DNA of 23,962 nt from Bacteroidota bacterium. GTDB taxonomy: Bacteria > Bacteroidota > Bacteroidia > Chitinophagales > Chitinophagaceae. How positions within the stretch are numbered: the first letter of the stretch is position 1; each line of letters begins with the position of its first letter. The stretch covers positions 1-23,962 of the forward strand of contig JAEYOL010000307.1 of NCBI GenBank assembly GCA_023411775.1, written 5' to 3'. The notes below the pieces were generated by a model. It saw nothing but the letters and a program-made list of their open reading frames with translations. It ran no database searches and was not told the origin of the DNA. This document shows positions 19,301-23,962 of this stretch, piece by piece. The position numbers and the translations under genes are program-made.

Positions 19301-22300
19301 ATCAGGCGCTGTCACGTCTTCGTAGCTGATAGTAACCGGAAGAGTGATGCTGCAACCATTTTCATCAGTGATGGTTACCGAATAGTTACCAATTGCAAGA
19401 TCGCTTGCAGTTAATGTTGTTGAAATATTTATATGCGGTTGTTCGTCGTTGAACCAGTTATAAGTCAATTCACCTGTACCTCCGTCAACATTGATAAGTG
19501 TAGCCGAGCCGGTATTGCCAAAGCAGGCAGGCTGACTTACGGAGATAGAAGCTGAGAGTTGAGCCGGTTCAGAAATCGTTACCTCACCTACATTAGATAC
19601 ACAACTATTTACATCAGTCACACTGAAGGTATAAGTTCCTGCACCAAGCCCGCTGAATACGCCATTGGCTGGTTGGGTGACGGGGTTTGTCAACGTACCA
19701 CCACTCAGGGTATAGCTCAGGGTATAAGTCAGGGGATCTGTACCACCGGATGCTGTGATCGTGATCTCACCATCGGTCGCACCGTTACAACTGATTTGAG
19801 AACCGTTGTAATCAGAGGTCACTGCACCGGTTGCCTCGATTGCCGCTGGTGCAACGATAGTAACAGTGCCAGTTGCTTCCAGGCAATTATTGGCATCTGT
19901 TACACTGTATTCATATTCGCCTGCACCCAAGTCAGTAAATACGCCTGTGCCATTGGTTACAGCTTCGGCCAGGGCGCCGCCGGTAAGAGTATAGCTCAAC
20001 GGAGCCGTGCCACCTGAAGCTGTTATTGTAATCTCGCCATCAGTCGCCCCATTGCAACTTACCTGAGATCCATTATAGTCAGAGGTCACCTCGCCACTCG
20101 CCTCAATAGCTGGTGGAGCAGTGATTGTTACACTGCCTGTTGCAGCTTCGCAATTGTTGGCATCTGTTACACTATATGAATATTCGCCTTCACCCAAGCC
20201 TGTAAATATGCCTGTACCATTTGTTACGGCATCGGCCAGGCTTCCGCCACTGAGAGTATAGCTCAATGGAGCTGTACCACCCGAAGCGGTAATTGTGATT
20301 TCACCATCTGTGGATCCATTACAACTTAATTGTGAACCATTGTAGTCAGATGTAACTTCCGCGCTTGCGTCGATAACTGGCGGAGCGGTGATAGTAACAC
20401 TGCCTGTAGATACCGGTGCATTATTAATATCCGTTACACTAAACTCATATACACCTGCACCCAAACCTGTAAATATGCCTGTTTCGTTGGTTACGTCTTC
20501 AGTCAGGGTGCCACCACTCAGTGTGTAGCTCAACGGAGCTGTACCGCCTGTTGCGGTTACTGTGATCACACCATCTGATGATCCATTACAACTTAATTGT
20601 GAACCATTATAATTAGAAGTTACAGCACCGCCTGCTTCAATTGCCGCTGGTGCAACGATGGTAACAATGCCAGTTGCTTCCAGGCAATTATTGGCATCCG
20701 TTACACTGTATTCATATTCGCCTGCACCTAATCCTGTAAATACGCCATCGCCTATTTGTGTCACCGGTGCAACTAAAGTACCACCACTCAGTGTATAGCT
20801 TAATGGAGCTGTACCACCTGAAGCGGTTATTGTGATCTCACCATCTGTTGCTTCACTACTGCTTACATCAGAACCATTAAAGTCAGAGGTTACATCACCA
20901 CTTGCATCTATAAGCGCTGGTGCAGTGATTGGAATACTACCTATTGCTGCTTCGCAACCGTTGGCATCGGTTACACTGTATGAATATTCGCCTTCGCCCA
21001 AACCTGTAAATACCCCTGTGCCATTGGTTACAGCTTCCGCCAGGGTACCACCACTCAGTGTGTAACTCAATGGAGCTGTGCCACCTGAAGCTGTGACGGT
21101 GATCTCACCATCTGTCGCTCCATTACAGCTTAATTCCGAACCGTTGTGATCCGAAGTCACATCAACATTGGCCGTGATAGCCAGCGGAGCAGTAATGGTT
21201 ACAGTGCCTGTTGCCGCTTCGCAGTTATTGATATCGGTTACACTATAACTATAAACACCTGCACCCAGGTCAGTAAATATGCCTGTGCCATTGGTTAAGG
21301 CTTCGGCCAGGCTTCCACCACTTAGTGTGTAGCTCAATGGAGCTGTACCACCTGAAGCTGTGACGGTGATCTCACCATCTGTCGCTCCAAGACAGCTTAA
21401 TTGAGAACCATTATGATCGGAAGTCACTTCAGCATTCGCCTCAATAGCAAGCGGAGCAGTTATGGTTAGATTTCCTGTTGCTGCCAGGCAATTGTTGGCT
21501 TCGGTTACACTGTATTCATAGTCGCCTGCACCTAAACCTGTAAATACACCATCAGCTACCTGTGTTACCGGTGCCGTTAAAGAGCCGCCATTCAGTGTAT
21601 AGCTCAATGGCGTTGTACCACCTGAGGCTGTGATGGTGATCACACCATCGGTAGCTCCCAGACAACTTAATTGAGAACCATTATGATCGGAAGTCACTTC
21701 AGCATCCGCCTCAATAACAAGCGGAGCAGTGATGGTTAGATTTCCTGTTGCTGCCAGGCAATTGTTGGCATCGGTTACACTGTATTCATAGTCGCCTGCA
21801 CCTAGACCTGTAAATACACCATCAGCTATTTGTGTTACCGGTGCTGCTAAAGTGCCGCCACTCAGTGTATAGCTCAATGGAGCTGTACCACCTGCACCGA
21901 TGATTGTGATTACACCATCTATCGAACCATTACAACTCAATTCAGAACCATTATAATTGGAAGTCACATCGGCGTCTGCTGTAATAGCATCCGGCTGTCC
22001 AATCGTCACACTGATCTTGCTGTCTGTCTCATGGCTGCAATTAGTACCATCGGTCACGGTTAAAGTATAAGTACCCGCGACAAGATCAGTCAGATCCTCA
22101 TTATTTTCCTGGCCTGCAGGAACTATACCGCCATCTGTAGCAACCCATGCGTAAGTATAGTTGCCTGTTCCACCAGTCACATCAATATCTATGGCTCCTG
22201 TAGCTGATCCAAAGCAGATCGCATCGGTTTTATCCTGTAATGTCGGAACCGGCGCACTGATCTGAACCAGGAATGGTTCACTGTTAACGCTACAGCCCAT

Positions 22301-23962
22301 ACCCAGGGTTGTTTTGGTTGCTGTTGCTACCAGGTTGAATTCGATATTATTTGTATTTTCTTGTTGCTCTATATGAACCTGAGCACCGGTATTAATTCCG
22401 CCGACAAATGCGACACCGCTGTAGTCAGAAGGACTAACCGGCTGCCAAATCCATGAATAGGTTTCGCCAGCAATACTAGTAACATTATATGCATTGCTGC
22501 TGCCACCCGATCCGGGACAAATGATATTTGCTCCTGTAATTTGCGGTACCTGTGGCGAGGGGTTAACTGTTAGCGCACTGGTGTGCTGTGCCCCGGTACA
22601 GGGTCCGCTTCCATCAAGATCAAAAGCAGTGTAGGTTATCGTGATTACAAACGGCTCGTTTTTCGAAAGATCTTCCGGACTGAATACGTAAGTATTACCA
22701 TTAAAGCTGCCAGTTCCGCCTGTTTGTGACCACTCACCTGCGGTATTGTCAGCAGGAAGTTCAAAAATTGGATTTTCAGGATTTATAGAATTAGAACATA
22801 TCGTTGTATCCGCACCTGCGTAAGCTTTTGCTACAGGATTGATTTGTATGGTCGTCGAAGTTGTGCGCGGGAGGCAATCACCCAATGATAAAGTTTGATA
22901 GCTAATTGTTACACCGTCGACATTGCCGATATCTTCCGATCCCGGGTGATACCTGACAAAAGGCTGGGCTGCATAACCGTTGGCATCTACTACCAGCGGC
23001 ACGGTTGAGCCCATTGGGCTGAAATAACCATTACCACTGCTGATCCATTTAACAGGACTATTGAAATCAAGCCCGCCCGATTGTATCGCATAAAATTCAA
23101 TTACCTCATTGGAGCAGAAAGTGGTACGCTCATCTATCACAAAAAGGTCAGCAGTTGGCCCCTGTGTGATCTCAAAGGTTGTTTCCTGACGGCATCCAGG
23201 GTTAAGTGAACATTCAGCATAGAATTTATAGACACCAACAGTATTTGTATTGCCATTAGGCAAGTGTGCTGTCGGATCAAAATTTCCGGTCAAATCGGCA
23301 AATAGGAAAGTTCCACCTTCATCATACCAGCGTATTTCAGCAGGTACGATATAGGTTACACGAACCTCGCCTCTGGCACCAGCGCCACCGTTATAATCGT
23401 CACTATTGGTTGTTCGTGCACCACCGCCGGCGCCGCCAGGTACGGTACCAGCAAAGCCCGTTCCGGTTGTATTATTACGTCCATCACCACCATCACCTCC
23501 GCCTACAGTAGAACCATTTCCTCCTGCACTATTGATTGCATTCGCACCTGTATTTCCGCCGTTCGGTCCTGCACTACTACCACCGCCACCACTAAAGTTG
23601 CTTCCCGTTGAACCGGCTGCACCATCTCCTCCATTTGCACTAATATCCTGGGTTACGCCTATAAATGTATTGGTTCCATTGGTACCAGTTTGGCCATTAG
23701 CCTGACCACCACCATCTTGTCCATTACCACCGTTGTCACCTGCTGCAGTAATTGTAATACCATATCCACTAAATGAAGAAAATCCACCTGCATCGCCATT
23801 CACTGAACTAATAACACCCGCTGCTCCACCAGCACCTACCGTAATGCTGTAGTTCTGGCCCGGCACAACAGTAAATGAATTTGTGCGCACATAGGATCCT
23901 CCTTTTCCTCCTCCGGCCGCTTTTTCACCAAATCCACCATTTACGGCACCACCGCCGCCACC
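10130..23962 (-). CDS. giant modular T9SS-secreted repeat protein (adhesin-like), 5' end cut by window edge
   Basis: The frame is open from the right edge (reading GGGGGAVNGGFGEK...) to TAA at 10130-10132, giving at least 4610 residues without a break. The true start and signal peptide are outside the window; the GTG at 23890 is internal. Order from the N terminus: Gly-rich region, Ig/PKD-like modules, 11 SprB-like units, three HYR-like modules, 7 type A units, 14 type B units, a second type A array of 8 units with two DUF4082-like insertions, a charged linker, and a T9SS type A sorting domain. The protein is rich in Thr, Gly, Ser and Val and poor in Lys. Nearly all units carry two Cys, which fits one disulfide per domain after export. 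SprB of Flavobacterium johnsoniae is a gliding adhesin with related repeats, so adhesion, gliding or biofilm roles are plausible but inferred. It has its own strong terminator. Confidence 0.93.
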   Translation of the reverse strand, partial: GGGGGAVNGGFGEKAAGGGKGGSYVRTNSFTVVPGQNYSITVGAGGAAGVISSVNGDAGGFSSFSGYGITITAAGDNGGNGQDGGGQANGQTGTNGTNTFIGVTQDISANGGDGAAGSTGSNFSGGGGSSAGPNGGNTGANAINSAGGNGSTVGGGDGGDGRNNTTGTGFAGTVPGGAGGGARTTNSDDYNGGAGARGEVRVTYIVPAEIRWYDEGGTFLFADLTGNFDPTAHLPNGNTNTVGVYKFYAECSLNPGCRQETTFEITQGPTADLFVIDERTTFCSNEVIEFYAIQSGGLDFNSPVKWISSGNGYFSPMGSTVPLVVDANGYAAQPFVRYHPGSEDIGNVDGVTISYQTLSLGDCLPRTTSTTIQINPVAKAYAGADTTICSNSINPENPIFELPADNTAGEWSQTGGTGSFNGNTYVFSPEDLSKNEPFVITITYTAFDLDGSGPCTGAQHTSALTVNPSPQVPQITGANIICPGSGGSSNAYNVTSIAGETYSWIWQPVSPSDYSGVAFVGGINTGAQVHIEQQENTNNIEFNLVATATKTTLGMGCSVNSEPFLVQISAPVPTLQDKTDAICFGSATGAIDIDVTGGTGNYTYAWVATDGGIVPAGQENNEDLTDLVAGTYTLTVTDGTNCSHETDSKISVTIGQPDAITADADVTSNYNGSELSCNGSIDGVITIIGAGGTAPLSYTLSGGTLAAPVTQIADGVFTGLGAGDYEYSVTDANNCLAATGNLTITAPLVIEADAEVTSDHNGSQLSCLGATDGVITITASGGTTPLSYTLNGGSLTAPVTQVADGVFTGLGAGDYEYSVTEANNCLAATGNLTITAPLAIEANAEVTSDHNGSQLSCLGATDGEITVTASGGTAPLSYTLSGGSLAEALTNGTGIFTDLGAGVYSYSVTDINNCEAATGTVTITAPLAITANVDVTSDHNGSELSCNGATDGEITVTASGGTAPLSYTLSGGTLAEAVTNGTGVFTGLGEGEYSYSVTDANGCEAAIGSIPITAPALIDASGDVTSDFNGSDVSSSEATDGEITITASGGTAPLSYTLSGGTLVAPVTQIGDGVFTGLGAGEYEYSVTDANNCLEATGIVTIVAPAAIEAGGAVTSNYNGSQLSCNGSSDGVITVTATGGTAPLSYTLSGGTLTEDVTNETGIFTGLGAGVYEFSVTDINNAPVSTGSVTITAPPVIDASAEVTSDYNGSQLSCNGSTDGEITITASGGTAPLSYTLSGGSLADAVTNGTGIFTGLGEGEYSYSVTDANNCEAATGSVTITAPPAIEASGEVTSDYNGSQVSCNGATDGEITITASGGTAPLSYTLTGGALAEAVTNGTGVFTDLGAGEYEYSVTDANNCLEATGTVTIVAPAAIEATGAVTSDYNGSQISCNGATDGEITITASGGTDPLTYTLSYTLSGGTLTNPVTQPANGVFSGLGAGTYTFSVTDVNSCVSNVGEVTISEPAQLSASISVSQPACFGNTGSATLINVDGGTGELTYNWFNDEQPHINISTTLTASDLAIGNYSVTITDENGCSITLPVTISYEDVTAPDITNCPDDSNRSTDATACNYTIKNGEFDLVINDECPLTYTYQLSGATVTGVVTANSLDGVILQPGITHIVWTVTDGLFTSTCEFDVTVTDQVAPVPNVPELSDVTGECFASVGVVPTATDNCSGLIIGTTTSQLSYNTFGTHIIVWQFDDGNGNISTQTQKVIVTDNEAPVPNVPMLPVLEGVCGVEVTTVPTALDNCKGVISATTTSPFSYNVPGNYQITWIYDDGHGHVVVQYQDVIVKGIQDFTITQEGSACNGGVTIGLAGSETGVSYQLIRFNGSFNTNVGAPLNGQTGEALSFGTFNMAGTYSVRATSIAEGCMKEMPGTFVINSAALPTAFMMTSTGSACDAGGVSISLVSSQANVTYHLIRTDNVSSTQVATQTSAVTGPGLNFGSHTIPGVYTIQAVNAAGCTNTMIGSVTITAGGIPAAYAMTSEGSACSGGVTIGLESSQSNTTYQLVRNGSINVGAPLAGNGNGLEFGTFTIAGTYTVVATSQAGCPAPMTGSVVVSAATLPTAYAISSTGSVCSGGVNILLSGSQANVNYSLIRTSGGTPFLVTTLAGNGFGLDFGTHTNAGIYTIQAESTTGGCINNMIGSVNIPSGSLPIAYAVTSTGSPCLGGMAVGLEDSEEGVNYQLILNGSTSVGGSVAGTGFAISFGLQLQGTYTVVATRSGGCSANMTGSVVIGSAVLPTVFTVTGGGSYCAGAGVPIGLSNSQVGVNYQLKRNGLDVGSPVPGTGAAISFGNQTDLGTYTAVAINATTACTNNMAGSASIIAGTVPTVFSVTGGGIDCSGEGISVGLSGSQLGINYQLQKDGLDIGGPIAGTGSAINFSPQTAGTYTVVATNATTACSSVMTGSAIITEGVLPIAAITNNTGTEELTCSLTSISVTATGGVSYSWNGGATPSSANNSFGAPGTYTVMVTGANGCTASTSITITKDEDVPTAGIINNSMTTELNCSTNSISVTATGGVSYSWNGGATPSTAENSFTAAGTYTVTVTGPNGCTSTESITISENYAEPVVVIGSNTGTFELDCNNSSLLVTGSGGGISYEWSHGLGNTSSVTITAPDTYTLTVTDANGCVTVKNVVVSENMTTPNVSITSSTGAFVIDCNNALLEVTASGGVSYAWSDGLGNAATATISDPGVYTVTVTGANGCTTTETVEVTEEMTPPSVTIISGTGVFELDCNNPSLQVTASGGVSYAWSHGLGNTATATITTDGTYTVTVTGVNGCTKTENVVVTGNSIQPTAGITNLTGTTVLNCNIASINVTATGGGTYEWSNGLGNSASAIITQDGTYTVTVTSDNGCTDTESIIITADLLQPTAGIVNNTGTTVLTCNTTSISVTATGGVTYAWSNGLGNSAAATIVAAGTYTVTVTGANGCTDTETITVTGNTATPVAGIVNNTGTTVLSCTTSSILVTATGGGSYQWDGGLGSNASATIIAPGTYTVTVTGANGCTDTESITITQNLTGPATSIVNHTGTTILTCTTTAINVEATNGVSYQWNGGSNPNSAVNSFNLPGLYQVTVTGANGCTSSATINITQNTIPPPAAITNITGTTVLGCTTSAINVQATGGVSYLWNGGLGNSADATITSAGSYTVTVTGANGCTATANITVTGNSNPPVAGINNITGTTVLSCTTPTINVQATGGVSYQWNGGLGNSASATIVNPGTYTVVVTGANGCTSSESITVTGNNIAPVASISNNTGTTVLTCNTTSISVTASGGVSYAWSNGLGNSASATIIQPGTYTVTVTGANGCTDTESITVTANNTAPVASISNNTGTTVLTCNTTSISVTASGGVSYAWSNGLGNSASATIILPGTYTVTVTGANGCTDTESITVTGGNTPPTAGITNNTGTTELSCNTTSISVTATGGGTYAWSNGLGNSASATITQAGTYTVTVTGASGCTDTESITITGGAGVMPTVFNVTSTTPVANITQTLFQAAEGPGLNSRENDGSGLELGMKFKATQNGLITGIRYFKPTGTTGTHRGSLWTNTGTLLATALFSGETASGWQQVSFTTPVAITAGTTYVASYFSPSGDYASTWPYFNQAKTNGALRGLASGEDGLNGLYTYGTTSSFPTSSWNSSNYWVDVVFTTGVSGCTGQEIGLSGSQTGVNYQLMKTGSASPAATVAGTGAALNFGTQSEVGTYTVVAVNATSGCTSNMNGNAVITSAGNLPSIFNVTGGGVICNGSAPVGLSGSQVGVSYQLFRSGTASAIATVNGTGSAINFPTQNQAATYTVLATNTSTGCTSTMAGSVTITIGTVPTIYTVTGGGSLCNGNVAIGLSGSQNGVSYQLFRSGTAGAIATVSGTGSAISFPAQSETGTYIVVATGNTGCSNNMTGSAVVTAAVSPNLYTVTGGGSLCNGNVAIGLSGSQTGVSYQLFRSGTASAVATVNGTGSAINFPAQSQAGTYTVVATSNAGCVSNMTGSAVVTAAVVPNLYTVTGGGSLCNGNVAIGLSNSQSGVSYQLFRSGTASAIATVNGTGSAFSFPSQSVAGTYTVVATSNTDCSRTMTGSAVVTAAVSPNVYTVTGGGSLCNGNVAIGLSGSQSGVSYQLFRSGTASAVATVSGTGSAINFPAQSVAGTYTIVATNAGGCVSNMTGSAEVTAAVLPNLYTVTGGGSLCNGNVVVGLSGSQSGISYQLFRSGTASAVATVSGTGSAINFPAQSVAGTYTVVGTNTTTGCVRTMTGSASVTAGTLPNLYSVTSVQDSGPGATQTLFSAGEVPQFLRENDGTSLELGMKFRATVNGYITGIRYYKGPGTTGTHRGSLWSNTGALLATAIFTSETASGWQQVLFTNPVAITAGTTYVASYFSPSGDYATTANYFATAKVNGNLRGLANGEDGANGLYRYSGTSAFPNLTWQSASYFVDVVFATSTASSCNVTVGLSGSQTGVNYQLHRNGIPGAIVAGTGSAISFGSQSISGTYTVVATNATTGCTRNMSGTASVSCTATKSPEPLGGETNLITKTEPEVEPLKLSISAYPNPSVTYFNVKVSSSVKETVELRMFDIQGKVIEVRRGAPDQVYRFGDGVAAGMYVIEARQGSFNKKATIKVVKQN
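10676..11158 (-). other. DUF4082-like domain, copy 2, inserted in a type A unit
   Basis: About 160 residues run from TQTLFSAGEVPQ through LELGMKFRATVNGYITGIRYY, THRGSLWSNTGALLATA, ETASGWQQVLF and AGTTYVASYFSPSGDYA to FVDVVFATS. These are recognised features of DUF4082, a beta-sandwich found in large extracellular proteins. It interrupts a type A unit between LYSVTS and SCNVTVGLSGSQ. Confidence 0.85.
13022..13501 (-). other. DUF4082-like domain, copy 1, inserted in a type A unit
   Basis: About 160 residues, clearly homologous to copy 2: TQTLFQAAEGPG, LELGMKFKATQNGLITGIRYF, THRGSLWTNTGTLLATA, ETASGWQQVSF, AGTTYVASYFSPSGDYA, VDVVFTT. It interrupts a type A unit between VFNVTS and GCTGQEIGLSGSQ, the same place as copy 2. 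Confidence 0.85.
13547..16708 (-). repeat. type B repeat array (14 units of 75-76 aa)
   Basis: The unit reads INNTGTTVLTC, then SISVTATGGVSYAWSNGLGNSASATI, PGTYTVTVTGANGC and TDTESITVTGN. A plus-strand anchor over the second Cys recurs at 13591, 13816, 14041, 14266, 14491, 14716, 14944, 15169, 15394, 15619, 15844, 16069, 16297 and 16525. That is fourteen units with spacing of 225 bp (ten gaps) or 228 bp (three gaps). All fourteen keep both Cys. The fold is probably PKD/SprB-like beta-sandwich. Confidence 0.9.
16709..18577 (-). repeat. type A repeat array 1 (7 units)
   Basis: These units have the same pattern as array 2 but are more divergent (SACNGGVTIGLAGSE, YQLIR, GTYSVRAT, MTGS, LPTAFMMTSTG). 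The first-Cys codon lies at 18539, 18263, 17987, 17726, 17456, 17198 and 16934, giving spacings of 276, 276, 261, 270, 258 and 264 bp. The looser spacing suggests an older array than array 2. Confidence 0.85.
18578..19318 (-). other. three HYR-like modules
   Basis: Repeated phrases are TAPDITNCPDD, ILQPGITHIVWTVTDG and TVTDQVAPVPNVPELSD; then TATDNCSG, GTHIIVWQFDDGNGN and VTDNEAPVPNVPMLP; then TALDNCKG, GNYQITWIYDDGHG and VIVKG. The DNC, G-x-x-x-x-W and V-T-D-x-x-A-P motifs fit the HYR/Ig-like family common in extracellular proteins. They separate the SprB-like array from type A array 1. Confidence 0.75.
19313..22250 (-). repeat. SprB-like repeat array (11 units, 9 nearly identical)
   Basis: The homogeneous part (19562-21990) has nine units of 89-90 residues: VTSDYNGSQLSCNGATDGEI, TITASGGTAPLSYTLSGGTL, GVFTGLGAGEYEYSVTDANNC and EATGTVTITAP. 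A plus-strand anchor at the TDG motif lies at 19766, 20033, 20300, 20567, 20837, 21104, 21371, 21641 and 21911. Flanking units 1 (ICFGSATGAIDIDVTGGTG) and 11 (ACFGNTGSATLINVDGGTG) are closer to the canonical SprB repeat. Two central units each lack one Cys (see findings). Confidence 0.9.
22251..23346 (-). other. Ig/PKD-like N-terminal modules of the giant protein
   Basis: About 365 residues of non-identical beta-rich modules of the type seen in Bacteroidota surface proteins: IRWYDEGGTFLF, CRQETTFEITQGP, FCSNEVIEFYAIQSGG, INPVAKAYAGADTTICSN, LTVNPSPQVPQITG and IICPGSGGSSNAYNVTSI. The AGADTTIC phrase is typical of gliding-associated and PKD-like proteins. No enzymatic motif was seen. Confidence 0.6.
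23347..23962 (-). other. glycine-rich region of the giant protein, open at window edge
   Basis: About 205 visible residues are dominated by Gly, Ala, Asn and Ser, with runs such as GAGGAAG, GDGAAGSTGSNFSGGGGSS, GGNGSTVGGGDGGDG and GGAGGGARTTN, and end GARGEVRVTYIVP. Such Gly-rich domains near the N terminus of secreted Bacteroidota proteins are usually interpreted as collagen-like or beta-roll surfaces; the fold here is unknown. The sequence continues past the window. Confidence 0.75.

Noticed and set aside
19559..20017. 152-codon open frame on the plus strand inside the SprB-like array
   Set aside because: It is antisense to a strongly coding frame, is Cys/Thr-rich with no known motif, and is explained by the repeat periodicity of the real gene.
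23888..23890. GTG as the start codon of the giant gene
   Set aside because: The same frame stays open and Gly-rich to the window edge, so the start lies outside.

Overview
The window looks like a chromosomal segment of a member of the Bacteroidota, most likely close to the Chitinophagaceae (inference). The evidence is a C-terminal type IX secretion (T9SS) sorting domain on a giant repeat protein, SprB-like repeats, a Bacteroidetes-type promoter (TTG, then TATCTTTG) in front of the aspartate kinase gene, and gene families typical of the phylum. No mobile element, tRNA, rRNA or CRISPR array was seen.

Layout. The left 10 kb is mostly housekeeping. It holds the 3' part of a secreted GH16 beta-glucanase (+); a convergent block on the minus strand with aspartate kinase, an Ldh-family NAD(P)-dependent malate/lactate-type dehydrogenase, SSB and a large secreted M14 zinc carboxypeptidase; then, divergently on the plus strand, GMP synthase (guaA) followed 29 nt later by an exported type-1 periplasmic-binding-like protein. 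A 491-bp intergenic stretch (9639-10129) then carries a duplicated 67-bp inverted-repeat module, an array of 12 TTCAAC hexamers every 10-11 bp, a dyad cluster, and a strong terminator for the next gene.

The right 13.8 kb is one minus-strand gene, open at the window edge (at least 4610 residues). It encodes a modular T9SS-exported surface or extracellular protein. From N to C terminus it has a Gly-rich region, Ig/PKD-like modules, 11 SprB-like units (9 nearly identical, 89-90 aa), three HYR-like modules, seven 'type A' units (about 87 aa), fourteen 'type B' units (75-76 aa), a second type A array of eight units, and the sorting domain. The first and last units of the second A array each carry a DUF4082-like domain inserted at the same point. 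Almost every unit has two Cys, suggesting one disulfide per domain.

The housekeeping genes do not form an obvious shared pathway. The common theme of the other genes (GH16, M14 peptidase, exported binding protein, giant adhesin) is cell-envelope and extracellular work. The most novel content is the giant protein's architecture and the intergenic repeat block; no multi-gene new system could be demonstrated.
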